64,000 nucleotides of DNA from Isobaculum melis. Its GTDB lineage: Bacteria > Bacillota > Bacilli > Lactobacillales > Carnobacteriaceae. The notes below the pieces were generated by a model that saw only the letters and a program-made list of their open reading frames with translations, did not search any database and was not told the origin of the DNA. Made by a program: the position numbers and the translations under genes. Where the stretch lies: NCBI RefSeq assembly GCF_900111355.1, contig NZ_FOHA01000010.1, forward strand, positions 43,311-107,310, given 5' to 3'. Numbering within the stretch: position 1 is the stretch's first letter; each line of letters starts with the position of its first letter. Below, in pieces: positions 10,340-18,498 of the stretch.

Positions 10340-10397
10340 AAAAATAAGCCTAACTCTTCTACTGATTACAAACATAGAAAAAGTGAGGCTTATTTTT
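10340..10397. terminator. Bidirectional-looking terminator below the 140-residue hypothetical gene
   Basis: Inverted arms AAAAATAAGCCT (10340-10351) and AGGCTTATTTTT (10386-10397) are perfect over 12 bp, with T runs on either side. It terminates the minus-strand gene that ends at 10412. Confidence 0.7.
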
Positions 10398-10411
10398 AAT
10401 AGTTCATCATT

Positions 10412-10834
10412 TTATTCTGTGATAAAACGCTGCACTCTTTCATTCACTAATTGTGCAACATTTGAGCCAGCAACCATTATGGTATATAAAGGATTCATAT
10501 CATCTGTTGTCCTACCATGAGCATGGATTTGCACTTCTCCATCACCATGTAAAGACACTTTATAATATAAAGCTTCGCCCTGATTCAAGTCATTTAATAG
10601 CTCTAAAACTGCTGCTTTTTTGCCATAGTCTTTTAGATAAGCCACACCACGATAAATGATTTGATAATCAGTTGGGGATTCATTTCTTTGGAAAACCACA
10701 CCAAAGGGGATTTTATTGCCTTCTGGTGATTCAAAGCTGCCAGAATAAACCACATTGCCATGTTCATTTTCTTCTTTGATTAAGGTAAAACCTTTTTCTT
10801 CTAATAACGCATCAAATGCTTCAGTAATTGTCAT
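10412..10834 (-). CDS. Hypothetical protein, 140 residues, YbjN-like fold possible
   Basis: No family is recognised with certainty. The protein is soluble, acidic and lacks a signal peptide. The alternating beta-strand/helix pattern (MTITEAFDALLEEKGF..., IIYRGVAYLK, VSLHGDGEVQIHAHG) resembles the small YbjN/type III chaperone-like fold, but this is inference. The start is ATG with AAAGGAG upstream. It lies 20 bp downstream of the NA37 gene on the same strand and ends at a strong terminator, so the two probably form a bicistronic unit. Confidence 0.75.
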   Translation of the reverse strand: MTITEAFDALLEEKGFTLIKEENEHGNVVYSGSFESPEGNKIPFGVVFQRNESPTDYQIIYRGVAYLKDYGKKAAVLELLNDLNQGEALYYKVSLHGDGEVQIHAHGRTTDDMNPLYTIMVAGSNVAQLVNERVQRFITE

Positions 10835-10853
10835 TTTTAGTGCTCCTTTTCAT

Positions 10854-11852
10854 TTAAATTGAAAATTTATTTTTAATACTATCAACATTTTTAATCATGA
10901 CAGAAATAGTTCCATCTGGATTATTGATAAATTCAACTAAATCTTTGTTTTGATAAATATCAATTGGAATCGTTAATTCAATTCCGTTATCTAATTTAAA
11001 TTTTTGCTTACTATATTTTTTTTCATATTTAATTGGATCAACAGGAATTTTCTCTTCAATCCCAGCCTCTTGTACAATGGCTAAATAGTCATTTTTGGCC
11101 GAAATATTTTCTTCAAAAACAGCTTCTGCAATTTGCATCACATCAACATTTCCTGTTTCTTCAACACTTTCATAAACAGCTTTTTGGGTATGAGATAAGC
11201 TAATATATTCATCTGTATTATATTTTCCTGAAACTTTACGAATCGCTTTTTTAACCACTTTCATATTTTCAACAGCTGATGGTGCAGGAGTTGTTTTTAA
11301 GAATTTCTCAGAGAAGTAAGAGATTTTTTCTCCTTCAAATAAATATTTCTTTTCTACAATTTGGCAGTTTCCAGTTGCTGTATCAATTATTACCCCTTCA
11401 TCTACACGCTGGGTTTTAGAAGGTAAAATGGTCTTATTGACAATGATTTTATTTGCCAATGCTTCTTCATCGTAATCAAGAAAATGTGTAAACTGCTCCT
11501 TATAATTTAACTTAATCATCCCAATTAAGGCATTACTGGTATTGTCAACTCCAGAGAAAATCAATAAGTCCCCACCAGGAACCTCTTCTCCATGGGTAAT
11601 CATATCAAATAATTGCTTAGCGAGTTCACTACTTTTTTCAATAAAATTTAATTCACTACTGTTTAATAATTGCATCACTTGATTTTGTTCATCTAAAAAA
11701 GCTTCTTTAATGTCTCCAGAACCTAATTTGGACACTAATTTTGTGACATATTCATTGACTGCTCCATTTGAAAAGTCTAGTTCCTTCTGAGAACATATTA
11801 ATGAATCTGCTTCTTTATCTAAAATATGCAAAATTGCTTGTTGTATTTCCAA
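10854..11852 (-). CDS. Nucleoid-associated protein of the NA37/YejK family
   Basis: 332-residue homologue of the NA37 nucleoid-associated family, DNA-binding proteins found on nucleoids and on some plasmids and phages. The N-terminus (MEIQQAILHILDKE) and the ISYFSEKFL and C-terminal ISVMIKNV segments match the family. The start is TTG (11852), preceded by GAGGTGGAATT. Its promoter and untranslated leader are nearly identical, over 63 bp, to those of the rpiR gene 3.5 kb away, an odd feature for a housekeeping DNA-binding protein. The likely operon partner is the hypothetical gene downstream. The cellular role is not established by sequence. Confidence 0.82.
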   Translation of the reverse strand: MEIQQAILHILDKEADSLICSQKELDFSNGAVNEYVTKLVSKLGSGDIKEAFLDEQNQVMQLLNSSELNFIEKSSELAKQLFDMITHGEEVPGGDLLIFSGVDNTSNALIGMIKLNYKEQFTHFLDYDEEALANKIIVNKTILPSKTQRVDEGVIIDTATGNCQIVEKKYLFEGEKISYFSEKFLKTTPAPSAVENMKVVKKAIRKVSGKYNTDEYISLSHTQKAVYESVEETGNVDVMQIAEAVFEENISAKNDYLAIVQEAGIEEKIPVDPIKYEKKYSKQKFKLDNGIELTIPIDIYQNKDLVEFINNPDGTISVMIKNVDSIKNKFSI

Positions 11853-11857
11853 AATTC

Positions 11858-11920
11858 CACCTCATTTATTCATTCCATTTCTTATTATATACAATCTTGC
11901 GTTGAAATGAAAATAACAAT
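11858..11920 (-). promoter_or_regulatory. Promoter/operator block A, shared with rpiR
   Basis: Minus strand -35 TTTTCA (11908-11913), 18-bp spacer, -10 TATAAT (11884-11889), then GAATGAATAAATGAGGTG leading into the NA37 start. It aligns without gaps to 15342-15404 with 53 of 63 bases identical by my count. The TTTCA...TGAA arms could be a RpiR operator. Confidence 0.65.
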
Positions 11921-12220
11921 TGCGATATTCTGAAAATAAGTTTTTTTTGCTCAGATAAATGAATGATTTTTTCCATGTAAAAATAAAAGTAAAGAATTTT
12001 TTTCATGTCATTTATGATACATCATTTTTCAGCTAAATCAAAAAAATAAATTGTATCCCCTTTCAACACTAGTCTGATACTATTCTCACTAACTGATTGG
12101 TGCAAGCATTTTTTTATTTCATCAGTCGCTACTATTTTTGAATAGATAAAAACCAAAGTCTAAAATTGCACTTGTTGTTTATTTTTTCATGTGATACCAT
12201 TGTTTTGAAAATATTATCAA
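11921..12220. other. Divergent intergenic region between the NA37 and PTS genes
   Basis: Contains block A at its left edge and the unassigned promoter of the plus-strand PTS gene, probably within 12050-12110 (TTGTAT near 12051 and TGATACTAT near 12075 are weak candidates). No gene and no terminator are seen. Confidence 0.4.
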
Positions 12221-12234
12221 AGGAGTGGAATGTT

Positions 12235-13776
12235 TTGAAAACTTTTTTTGAAAAAGCACAACAATTTGGTAAATCATTTATGTTACCGATTGCAATTCTG
12301 CCAGCTGCAGGATTATTACTTGGGATTGGAGGTGCATTGTCAAATCCAAATACAGTCAATGCTTATCCTGTCCTAGATATCCCTTGGTTACAGGCTATAT
12401 TCGCAATTATGTCCTCTGCTGGGAATATCGTTTTTGCTAACTTACCGGTTCTATTTGCTGTCGGTGTGGCTGTTGGTTTAGCGCGTTCTGATAAAGGAAC
12501 AGCTGCCCTTGCTGCCTTATTAGGCTATTTGGTTATGAATGCCACAATCAATTCAATCTTGGTCATCACTGGTAAATTAGCGACAGATAACTTAGCAGGT
12601 GCTGGTCAAGGAATGGCTTTGGGGATTCAAACGTTAGAGTCTGGTGTATTCGGTGGTTTAGTTGTTGGTATTCTGGCATCATTTCTTCATAATCGCTTTA
12701 ATAAAACGGAATTACCCCAGTTTCTTGGATTCTTTAGTGGCTCACGCTTCGTGCCAATCATCACTGCACTTTCATCTATTTTCTTAGGTGTGGTCATGTT
12801 TTATATTTGGCCATTATTCCAATCTGTTATTTTTAGTATTGGTGATGTTGTCAACTCAACTGGTTATATTGGTACTTTTTTCTATGGATTTATCTTACGT
12901 TTATTGGGACCATTTGGGTTACACCATATTTTCTATCTCCCATTCTGGCAAACAGCTCTTGGTGGCACTTTAGAAATTGGTGGAAAGTTATTCCAAGGCA
13001 CACAAAACATTTTCTTTGCACAACTTGCTGATCCTAGTACAACTCAATTTTTCGAAGGAACAGCTCGTTTTATGTCAGGTCGTTTTATCACAATGATGTT
13101 TGGTTTAATTGGTGCAGCTTTTGCTATTTACCGAGCAGCTAAACCTGAAAATCGTAAAGTTGTTGGTGGCTTAATGTTAACAGCTGCTTTAACTTCTTTC
13201 TTAACTGGTATTACTGAACCACTAGAATTTGCTTTTCTATTTGTAGCACCTGCCTTATATGTTGTGCATGCATTTTTTGATGGACTAGCCTTTATGGTGG
13301 CTCATATCTTTAAGATTACAATTGGACAAACCTTCTCAGGTGGCTTTATTGATTTCATGTTATTTGGAGTTCTTCAAGGAAATGATAAAACAAACTGGAT
13401 TATGGTACCTATTATCGGAGTTCTCTGGTTCTTCCTCTACTACTTTACCTTTAGTTTCTTAATCAAAAAATTTAATTTTAAAACTCCAGGTCGTGGGAAT
13501 GACAAATTGGAAGAAAAAAATAGTGTTGCTGAAAACGGTACAGATCGAGCAGAAAAAATTGTAGCAGCACTTGGCGGAATGACTAACTTAGATACTGTTG
13601 ATTGCTGTGCAACTAGATTAAGAGTGACCGTTAAACAAGGTAATTTAGTTGATGAGAAAGCTCTTGAAGCTACTGGTTCAAAAGGTGTCATAAAAAAAGG
13701 AAATGGTATTCAGGTCATTTATGGTCCTCAAGTCACCATTATCAAAAATGAAATTGAAGAAATGATTGGAGAATAG
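12235..13776 (+). CDS. PTS EIICB permease of the glucose/N-acetylglucosamine family
   Basis: Imports and phosphorylates a sugar, probably an amino sugar such as ManNAc or GlcNAc given the neighbouring nanE. The N-terminal EIIC domain (about 1-400) has ten or so hydrophobic helices and the conserved GITEPLEFAF. The C-terminal EIIB domain carries VDCCATRLRV, with phosphocysteine near residue 458. No EIIA domain is present, so it must borrow EIIA from another system. The start is TTG at 12235 with AAAGGAG 9 nt upstream (513 residues); an in-frame upstream ATG at 12166 lacks a ribosome site and would add 23 non-homologous residues. The stop overlaps the region of the nanE start, indicating translational coupling. 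Confidence 0.88.
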   Translation: MKTFFEKAQQFGKSFMLPIAILPAAGLLLGIGGALSNPNTVNAYPVLDIPWLQAIFAIMSSAGNIVFANLPVLFAVGVAVGLARSDKGTAALAALLGYLVMNATINSILVITGKLATDNLAGAGQGMALGIQTLESGVFGGLVVGILASFLHNRFNKTELPQFLGFFSGSRFVPIITALSSIFLGVVMFYIWPLFQSVIFSIGDVVNSTGYIGTFFYGFILRLLGPFGLHHIFYLPFWQTALGGTLEIGGKLFQGTQNIFFAQLADPSTTQFFEGTARFMSGRFITMMFGLIGAAFAIYRAAKPENRKVVGGLMLTAALTSFLTGITEPLEFAFLFVAPALYVVHAFFDGLAFMVAHIFKITIGQTFSGGFIDFMLFGVLQGNDKTNWIMVPIIGVLWFFLYYFTFSFLIKKFNFKTPGRGNDKLEEKNSVAENGTDRAEKIVAALGGMTNLDTVDCCATRLRVTVKQGNLVDEKALEATGSKGVIKKGNGIQVIYGPQVTIIKNEIEEMIGE

Positions 13777-13780
13777 ACTA

Positions 13781-14458
13781 GTGTTAAATAAAATTAAAAA
13801 CAAGCTGATTGTATCCTGCCAAGCATTGGATCATGAACCACTACACAGTGATTTTATTATGTCAAAAATGGCTTTAGCCGCTTTACAAGGCGGTGCAGCT
13901 GGTATTCGTGCAAACTCTGTCATCGATATTAAAGCGATTAAAAAAGAAGTTGATTTGCCAGTCATTGGGATTATCAAACGTGATTATCCTGATTCAAAAG
14001 TTTTTATTACGGCAACTACTAAGGAAATTGATGAGTTGGCTACTTCAAACTGTGACATGATTGCTTTAGATGCAACCTCTCGTGTGCGCCCTAATGGACA
14101 ATCTTTAGCTGAAATTGTTCAGTATGCTAAAAAGACTTATCCTCAGATCTTATTAATGGCTGACGTTGCAACAGTTGAAGATGTTAGAGTTGCTAATCAA
14201 TTAGGCTTCGACTGTATCTCAAGTACTTTAATTGGCTATACGGAAGAATCAAAAAATGATTCTGTTGCAGCAGATGATTTTGCTATTTTAAGAAAAATGC
14301 TAGCGGAAAGTCAGTTACCACTCATTGCTGAAGGAAATATTGATACTCCTGAAAAAGCGAAAAGAGTCTTGTCTTTAGGTGTACACAGTGTTGTTGTAGG
14401 TGGTGCAATCACGCGACCGCAATTAATCACAGAAAAATTTGTGAACGCAATCGAATAA
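13781..14458 (+). CDS. nanE: N-acetylmannosamine-6-phosphate 2-epimerase
   Basis: Converts ManNAc-6-P to GlcNAc-6-P, feeding the NagA/NagB route. This is a TIM-barrel protein of about 226 residues, the normal family length. The N-terminal KLIVSCQALDHEPLHS and GGAAGIRAN motifs are characteristic, and the phosphate-binding IAEGNIDTP and VVVGGAITRP are near the C-terminus. I prefer GTG at 13781, with GGAG 9 nt upstream, over a TTG at 13766. It follows the PTS gene without a gap, so a sugar entering as ManNAc-6-P could be epimerised directly. No sialic acid lyase is present in the window. Confidence 0.9.
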   Translation: MLNKIKNKLIVSCQALDHEPLHSDFIMSKMALAALQGGAAGIRANSVIDIKAIKKEVDLPVIGIIKRDYPDSKVFITATTKEIDELATSNCDMIALDATSRVRPNGQSLAEIVQYAKKTYPQILLMADVATVEDVRVANQLGFDCISSTLIGYTEESKNDSVAADDFAILRKMLAESQLPLIAEGNIDTPEKAKRVLSLGVHSVVVGGAITRPQLITEKFVNAIE

Positions 14459-14460
14459 GT

Positions 14461-14505
14461 ATAACCCCGTTACTTTTCTATCTTATAGAAGAATAACGGG
14501 GTTAT
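14461..14505. terminator. Bidirectional terminator between nanE and rpiR
   Basis: Perfect 12-bp arms ATAACCCCGTTA (14461-14472) and TAACGGGGTTAT (14494-14505), flanked by T-rich and A-rich sequence. It serves both convergent genes. Confidence 0.9.
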
Positions 14506-14506
14506 T

Positions 14507-15337
14507 TTAATGATTATTTTTTAATTGACTCTCTTCATTTAAAATCAGTTGGAGAGTCTTACTGCGTTTATCATACATAACTGGATCTCCTAGAAGCTCA
14601 TAGAAAATACAATCTAAAACGAAAAACATGGTCAGCTGCGTATTGATAAATCGACCATCATGCATCGATTTAACACTTGAAGTATAAATACAAATATCAG
14701 CTATTTTGGTTAGTGTGCTGTCTTTAAAATTGGTTAAGGTACAAATGTTCACTTGATTTTCCTTTGCAATATGACAGGCTTTAATTAAGGCTTGTGTTTC
14801 CCCTGAATTAGATAAGCAAATTAATAAATCATCTGGACCTAATAATTTAGCCCCCATTAACATCATATGAGGATCAGTCACACAATCAACAGTCAACCCC
14901 ATTCTCATCAGCTGATATTTAAATTCATTTGCAGTTAAGCCAGAGCTTCCTATTCCACAAAGTGTAATTTTATTGGCAGCTTTAATGGCTGCAATTAAAG
15001 CTGCCAATTGAGTCGCATCAATTAGCATTTTTGAAGAGGCAACCATTGTATCATAAAAAGTGCCCACTACTTCGACTACCCCTTCTTCTTTATGCTCATC
15101 TTTTTTCGTTTCTCGGCTCAAATAAGATTTTAATTCAGCGAAGCTAGCATAATTTAATTTTTTACAAAAACGTGTCACAGTCGCATTAGATACTTTAGCG
15201 TTTGCAGCTAATTGCTGAATGGTCAATTGACTAATTTGCTCCATGTGAGCAACAATATAATCCCCTAAAGTTGATTCCGTTTTAGACAAATGCTTTTGTT
15301 CTTGAGTGAGTCGATTTGCAAAATTTAGTTCATTCAT
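14507..15337 (-). CDS. MurR/RpiR-family transcriptional regulator
   Basis: Phosphosugar-responsive regulator with an N-terminal HTH_6 domain (about residues 1-75; motif TIQQLAANAKVSNATVTRFCKKL) and a C-terminal SIS domain (about 115-250) with GIGSSGL and CLSNSGET phosphosugar-binding loops. Length 276 is typical. The ATG has GAGGTG upstream. It is convergent with the PTS-nanE operon and is the obvious candidate to sense the amino sugar phosphate. Its own promoter is nearly identical to that of the NA37 gene, so it may control that gene as well as itself. Confidence 0.9.
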   Translation of the reverse strand: MNELNFANRLTQEQKHLSKTESTLGDYIVAHMEQISQLTIQQLAANAKVSNATVTRFCKKLNYASFAELKSYLSRETKKDEHKEEGVVEVVGTFYDTMVASSKMLIDATQLAALIAAIKAANKITLCGIGSSGLTANEFKYQLMRMGLTVDCVTDPHMMLMGAKLLGPDDLLICLSNSGETQALIKACHIAKENQVNICTLTNFKDSTLTKIADICIYTSSVKSMHDGRFINTQLTMFFVLDCIFYELLGDPVMYDKRSKTLQLILNEESQLKNNH

Positions 15338-15341
15338 AGGT

Positions 15342-15404
15342 CACCTCATCTATTCATTTCATCACTTATTATATACAATATTACAATGAAATGAAAACAA
15401 CAAC
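15342..15404 (-). promoter_or_regulatory. Promoter/operator block B upstream of rpiR
   Basis: Minus strand -35 TTTTCA (15392-15397), 18-bp spacer, -10 TATAAT (15368-15373). The inverted arms TTTTCATTTCA and TGAAATGAATA flank the -10 and may be the RpiR operator. It matches block A (11858-11920). Confidence 0.65.
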
Positions 15405-15437
15405 TAGAAGATTCTTTAATAAAGTTGTCATCTCTTT

Positions 15438-16007
15438 TTATATTGGATGACGAATGACATCAACTAAACGGAATGATTCATCCTCACTGTCATATTCATA
15501 TTTAAAGATACAGCAATTCGTAAAGCCTTTTTTCAACTCTTCTGTGGGGTCTTGCCAATGTCTTAAGAAATGTAAACAGGCTCCTGCATGAGACACTGCG
15601 AGCACAGATTGATGATCTTCGTTCTTCATGATTTTTTTACAAGTAGTAACCAATCTTTCGCGGACTTGTTCCCTTGATTCTCCACCAAATTGTAAAAAGA
15701 ACGTACTTTTATCTTGTGGATTTAACTCTTCACTTTCCCCTTCGAAAGTACCAAAATCCATTTCTTTTAACCCTTTTAATCGGGTATAAGGCATTCGATT
15801 TTTGGTCACCAGCTCTAATGTGTCACAAGATCTTTCAGAGGTAGAACTATAAAGATGATCTAATTCAATTGAATCAAAGTAAGATCCAGCTATCTCTGCT
15901 TGTTTGACACCAAGCTCTGTTAATGGTGAATCACATGCTCCTTGAATCTTTTTTCTGACATTAAAAAGTGTTTGACCATGGCGCATCATGTAAAATGTTT
16001 TTTTCAT
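15438..16007 (-). CDS. Histidine phosphatase superfamily protein (phosphoglycerate mutase-like)
   Basis: Acid phosphatase-type fold using a phosphohistidine. The signature MMRHGQTLFN is at the N-terminus, SSTSERSCDTLEL carries the second active-site arginine, and VSHAGACLHFL has the second histidine. Length 189 from the ATG at 16007 is typical of cofactor-independent phosphatases rather than glycolytic mutase. The ATG at 16031 is less likely because AAGGAA fits the 16007 start. It follows the degenerate HAD gene on the same strand and probably shares its MerR-type promoter. The substrate is unknown. Confidence 0.85.
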   Translation of the reverse strand: MKKTFYMMRHGQTLFNVRKKIQGACDSPLTELGVKQAEIAGSYFDSIELDHLYSSTSERSCDTLELVTKNRMPYTRLKGLKEMDFGTFEGESEELNPQDKSTFFLQFGGESREQVRERLVTTCKKIMKNEDHQSVLAVSHAGACLHFLRHWQDPTEELKKGFTNCCIFKYEYDSEDESFRLVDVIRHPI

Positions 16008-16069
16008 AAATGAAGTATTCCTTTCTCTCATCGCTTACTCTTAGCTCTCATTTCAAATCAAAAAGAAAG

Positions 16070-16765
16070 CTATTTTTGATAGATAGTTTTTGACAAATCT
16101 TTGATTTTTTTAATTGGTTCAATTACGTTTACTAATTGATTGCCAAAATAATAAATATTTTCTCTATTGATAATCATCACTTGATTCAATAGTGTCAGCA
16201 TTGCTTTAGAAAGCTCATTTTTTTTATTTCTTACTAAAAGTGAATAAAGGTCTTGCCTCTGACAGTCCAATGTTTGTTCAAAGAAAGTCTCATATAAAAC
16301 ATCTTTTTTGTCTTCTAAACTAAAAATTCTTAATTGATAGATGGCCTCTCTAGTATTGAAGGTATTGATTTGCTTAAAGTTTTCAACTGGAAAAATCTCT
16401 TGAAACCTTTCTACAACATCATTTTTATCATCGATAAAGGCCGCTTCACTTGTATAATAAGCGATTTGGTGTTGCATATGTTTAGAAACTTCTTTGATTT
16501 CATTTATCACACTGCTGGCAATTGGTAAATTAGCAATTTGTTGCCCGTTTAAAGCAACTAAACCACCATTAAATAGAATAAAAGCACCCTTAAATTCTAT
16601 TCCAATTAAATATCGAGTGATTTCTAAAGAATATGGACTACAAACAACCAAAAGATAAGCATTATTTTGCATGCTCAGCAACACTTCTTTCGTTAAATCG
16701 TGACCGTTAAAAGTATTTTTTGAAATCATTTTCTCAATATCTAAAAAAATAACGCCCTGATACAC
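16070..16765 (-). CDS. Degenerate Cof-type HAD protein, likely catalytically dead
   Basis: The fold of Cof/HAD-IIB sugar phosphatases is recognisable: GVIFLDI at residues 4-10, a threonine/serine loop VCSPYSLEITRYL, AFILFNGGLVAL, and a C-terminal KNELSKAMLTLL plus YYFGNQLVNVIEPIK. The key acidic residues are altered. The nucleophile motif DxD reads DIE, and the metal-binding GDxxND reads GNQLVN. The start is GTG at 16765 with AGGGGGA 6 nt upstream (231 residues). An upstream in-frame ATG at 16846 lies inside the promoter and is rejected. It may act as a sugar phosphate sensor or be decaying; the intact frame favours function. Confidence 0.8.
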   Translation of the reverse strand: MYQGVIFLDIEKMISKNTFNGHDLTKEVLLSMQNNAYLLVVCSPYSLEITRYLIGIEFKGAFILFNGGLVALNGQQIANLPIASSVINEIKEVSKHMQHQIAYYTSEAAFIDDKNDVVERFQEIFPVENFKQINTFNTREAIYQLRIFSLEDKKDVLYETFFEQTLDCQRQDLYSLLVRNKKNELSKAMLTLLNQVMIINRENIYYFGNQLVNVIEPIKKIKDLSKTIYQK

Positions 16766-16820
16766 GCTAGTTCCCCCTATCTTTTTTACTAGTTGTGATC
16801 GTATAAATAAATGTATCATC

Positions 16821-16851
16821 ATCCTATCACTTAAAGTGAACTCCAAGTCAA
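16821..16851 (-). promoter_or_regulatory. MerR-type promoter (19-bp spacer) of the HAD/histidine phosphatase pair
   Basis: Minus strand -35 TTGACT (16846-16851), 19-bp spacer TGGAGTTCACTTTAAGTGA, -10 TAGGAT (16821-16826). The over-long spacer and the CACTTTAAG core match the promoter at 40751-40781 next to the window's merR gene. Confidence 0.7.
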
Positions 16852-16882
16852 TTAAAATTTATTAGATTATGAATAATTCATC

Positions 16883-16933
16883 AAAAAAACAAGAAAACAA
16901 CAGACAATTAAGCTGCTATTTCCTTGTTTTTCT
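16883..16933 (-). terminator. Terminator at the end of the nine-gene PTS operon
   Basis: Minus strand AAAAACAAG ... CTTGTTTTTTT forms an imperfect stem with internal pairing (AAA/TTT, CAG/CTG) and a T run, 35 bp past the GntR stop codon. Confidence 0.6.
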
Positions 16934-16968
16934 TTTTATTGCATCAGTACGCCAAATTATTCATTCTT

Positions 16969-17679
16969 CTACTGATCCTCTAACTGCAGTTGAATCATAT
17001 ATTTATATTCATCTGAACGGTAATACATTTCACTATACTCAATAGCAGTTGCTTCTTTATCATAGGCAATCCGTTCACGATAAAATAAAGCAAAGTTTTT
17101 ATCTAATTCCAATAATTCAGTAATGGTATGGTCAGCATACTTTACTTCAATATTCTCAACCGCATGATTAATCTTAATGCCGCATTGTTTAATCAACGCA
17201 TATAATGAAGCATGTTCATCAAATTGATCGGCTGTCAGTAAAATGCCTTTATTTTTAGTCACATAGGTTCTCTGTAATCCTACTTTTAAATCAAAAATTT
17301 TTCTGACACGTTCAATATAATAACAGGTTTCATTATTGCCTAGCTTTAAGCTGTTTTTGACTCTTTGAGGTGGAATCAGTTCTTGAAATGAAACCAGTGT
17401 TGCACTTGTTTCAATGCCAGAGCCTTGAAATTCGTTTGTAAAACTATCTAATTTTTGTAAATTTAAAGATAATTTTTTACTTTTAACAACGGTTCCTTTT
17501 CCTCTGATTTTTTCAACATAGCCATCTGTTTGTAAGTCTTCAATTGCTTTTCTAACAGTTATCCGACTCACACCATAAAATGATTGTAGTTCTGGTTCAG
17601 CTGGAATTCGTTCATTTTCTTTAAATTCACCATTCACTATTTTTTTTAGCAAATCGTTATAAATATATGCATGTAACAC
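16969..17679 (-). CDS. GntR/HutC-family transcriptional regulator
   Basis: Ligand-responsive repressor with an N-terminal winged helix (about residues 5-72; ERIPAEPELQSFYGVSRITVRKAIEDL) and a C-terminal UTRA effector domain (about 90-232) that normally binds a phosphosugar or amino acid. It has 236 residues. The start codon is GTG at 17679; the ribosome site is weak (AAGAAGG, 16 nt away), so the upstream AUA codon cannot be fully excluded. It is the last gene of the nine-gene operon and the obvious local regulator of it. A 14-bp palindrome downstream of the operon promoter is a likely target. Confidence 0.9.
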   Translation of the reverse strand: MLHAYIYNDLLKKIVNGEFKENERIPAEPELQSFYGVSRITVRKAIEDLQTDGYVEKIRGKGTVVKSKKLSLNLQKLDSFTNEFQGSGIETSATLVSFQELIPPQRVKNSLKLGNNETCYYIERVRKIFDLKVGLQRTYVTKNKGILLTADQFDEHASLYALIKQCGIKINHAVENIEVKYADHTITELLELDKNFALFYRERIAYDKEATAIEYSEMYYRSDEYKYMIQLQLEDQ

Positions 17680-17706
17680 TTGCTTAGCTATAGGATCACC
17701 TTCTTC

Positions 17707-18498
17707 TTAATTACTTCTGCTCTTTTTAACTTCCTCAATAAAATAGGCTGCTTTTTTAGGGTTAATCTTATTTCTCATATTACCATCTTTTATCCAAGTT
17801 GCAACCGAAACCCCATCATAAAAATCTAATAATTGAGAAATATTCTCTCCTGTAGCTCCTCCACCTAGATAAACAGGTACTTCTGGTACGCGCTCTTTTA
17901 TTTGTTGAATAATATTTAAGCTTTCCTCAGTAGTTGCTCCTGATGTAAATAATCCATCAGCAAAAGCTTCATAAACAGCTTCCCAAGCAGCATCTTGATA
18001 AGTTTTACGACCAATTGGCACACCATGAACCTCATAGATATCAGCAAAAACCGGAATCTTTGAATTTAATTTCTTTTTTAAATTAATAATATCAACACAT
18101 TGTGCTTGTAAAAGCCCTGCGCTTGTAATATTCGCTCCAGTATACAAATGTTCTACTCGAATGAAATCAGCTTCACATGCCTCAGCTACCGCCAAACTAG
18201 CAACGCCATCCCAGTTTACTAGCACACCTTGTAAAAGACTTGGAAAGCTATGTTTAATTTCTAGCAAAATTCTAGACATAAACGCGACTGTTTCAAAGTT
18301 TGAGTGCTGTTTGATCGGCATATCATTCATATTTTGGATAATGAAGCCATCAAAGTGATTGGCATGAATCATTTCAGCTTCTGCTAAGCATTCCTCAACA
18401 ATTTGATGAATTGTTTTATCAGTGTGTGTATACGTTCCTGGTAACGGAGGCGGCTGTAGCATCGCTAAAGCAGGTTTATTTAATAATCTCTCATTCAT
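17707..18498 (-). CDS. BtpA/SgcQ-family TIM-barrel protein
   Basis: Member of the BtpA family (F420- and photosystem-linked name, but widespread in PTS operons, such as SgcQ of E. coli). Conserved blocks are ALAMLQPPPLPGT, GFIIQNMNDMP, IRVEHLYTGANITSAG, PVFADIYEVHG, DGLFTSGATT and PVYLGGGATGENI. Length 263 is standard. The start is ATG at 18498, with GGAGGTG upstream inside the end of the preceding gene; the reading frame extends upstream to 18618, but those residues are not part of the family. It overlaps the eIF2B-like gene by 8 bp. The enzymatic reaction is not established for the family; an aldolase-like role is inference. Confidence 0.88.
   Translation of the reverse strand: MNERLLNKPALAMLQPPPLPGTYTHTDKTIHQIVEECLAEAEMIHANHFDGFIIQNMNDMPIKQHSNFETVAFMSRILLEIKHSFPSLLQGVLVNWDGVASLAVAEACEADFIRVEHLYTGANITSAGLLQAQCVDIINLKKKLNSKIPVFADIYEVHGVPIGRKTYQDAAWEAVYEAFADGLFTSGATTEESLNIIQQIKERVPEVPVYLGGGATGENISQLLDFYDGVSVATWIKDGNMRNKINPKKAAYFIEEVKKSRSN

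Noticed and set aside
12166..12234. N-terminal extension of the PTS EIICB to an ATG at 12166
   Set aside because: The 23 extra residues resemble no PTS protein, and TTG at 12235 has a much better ribosome site.
16766..16846. N-terminal extension of the degenerate HAD gene to an upstream ATG
   Set aside because: The extension lies across the MerR-type promoter and lacks a ribosome site; GTG at 16765 has AGGGGGA at proper distance.
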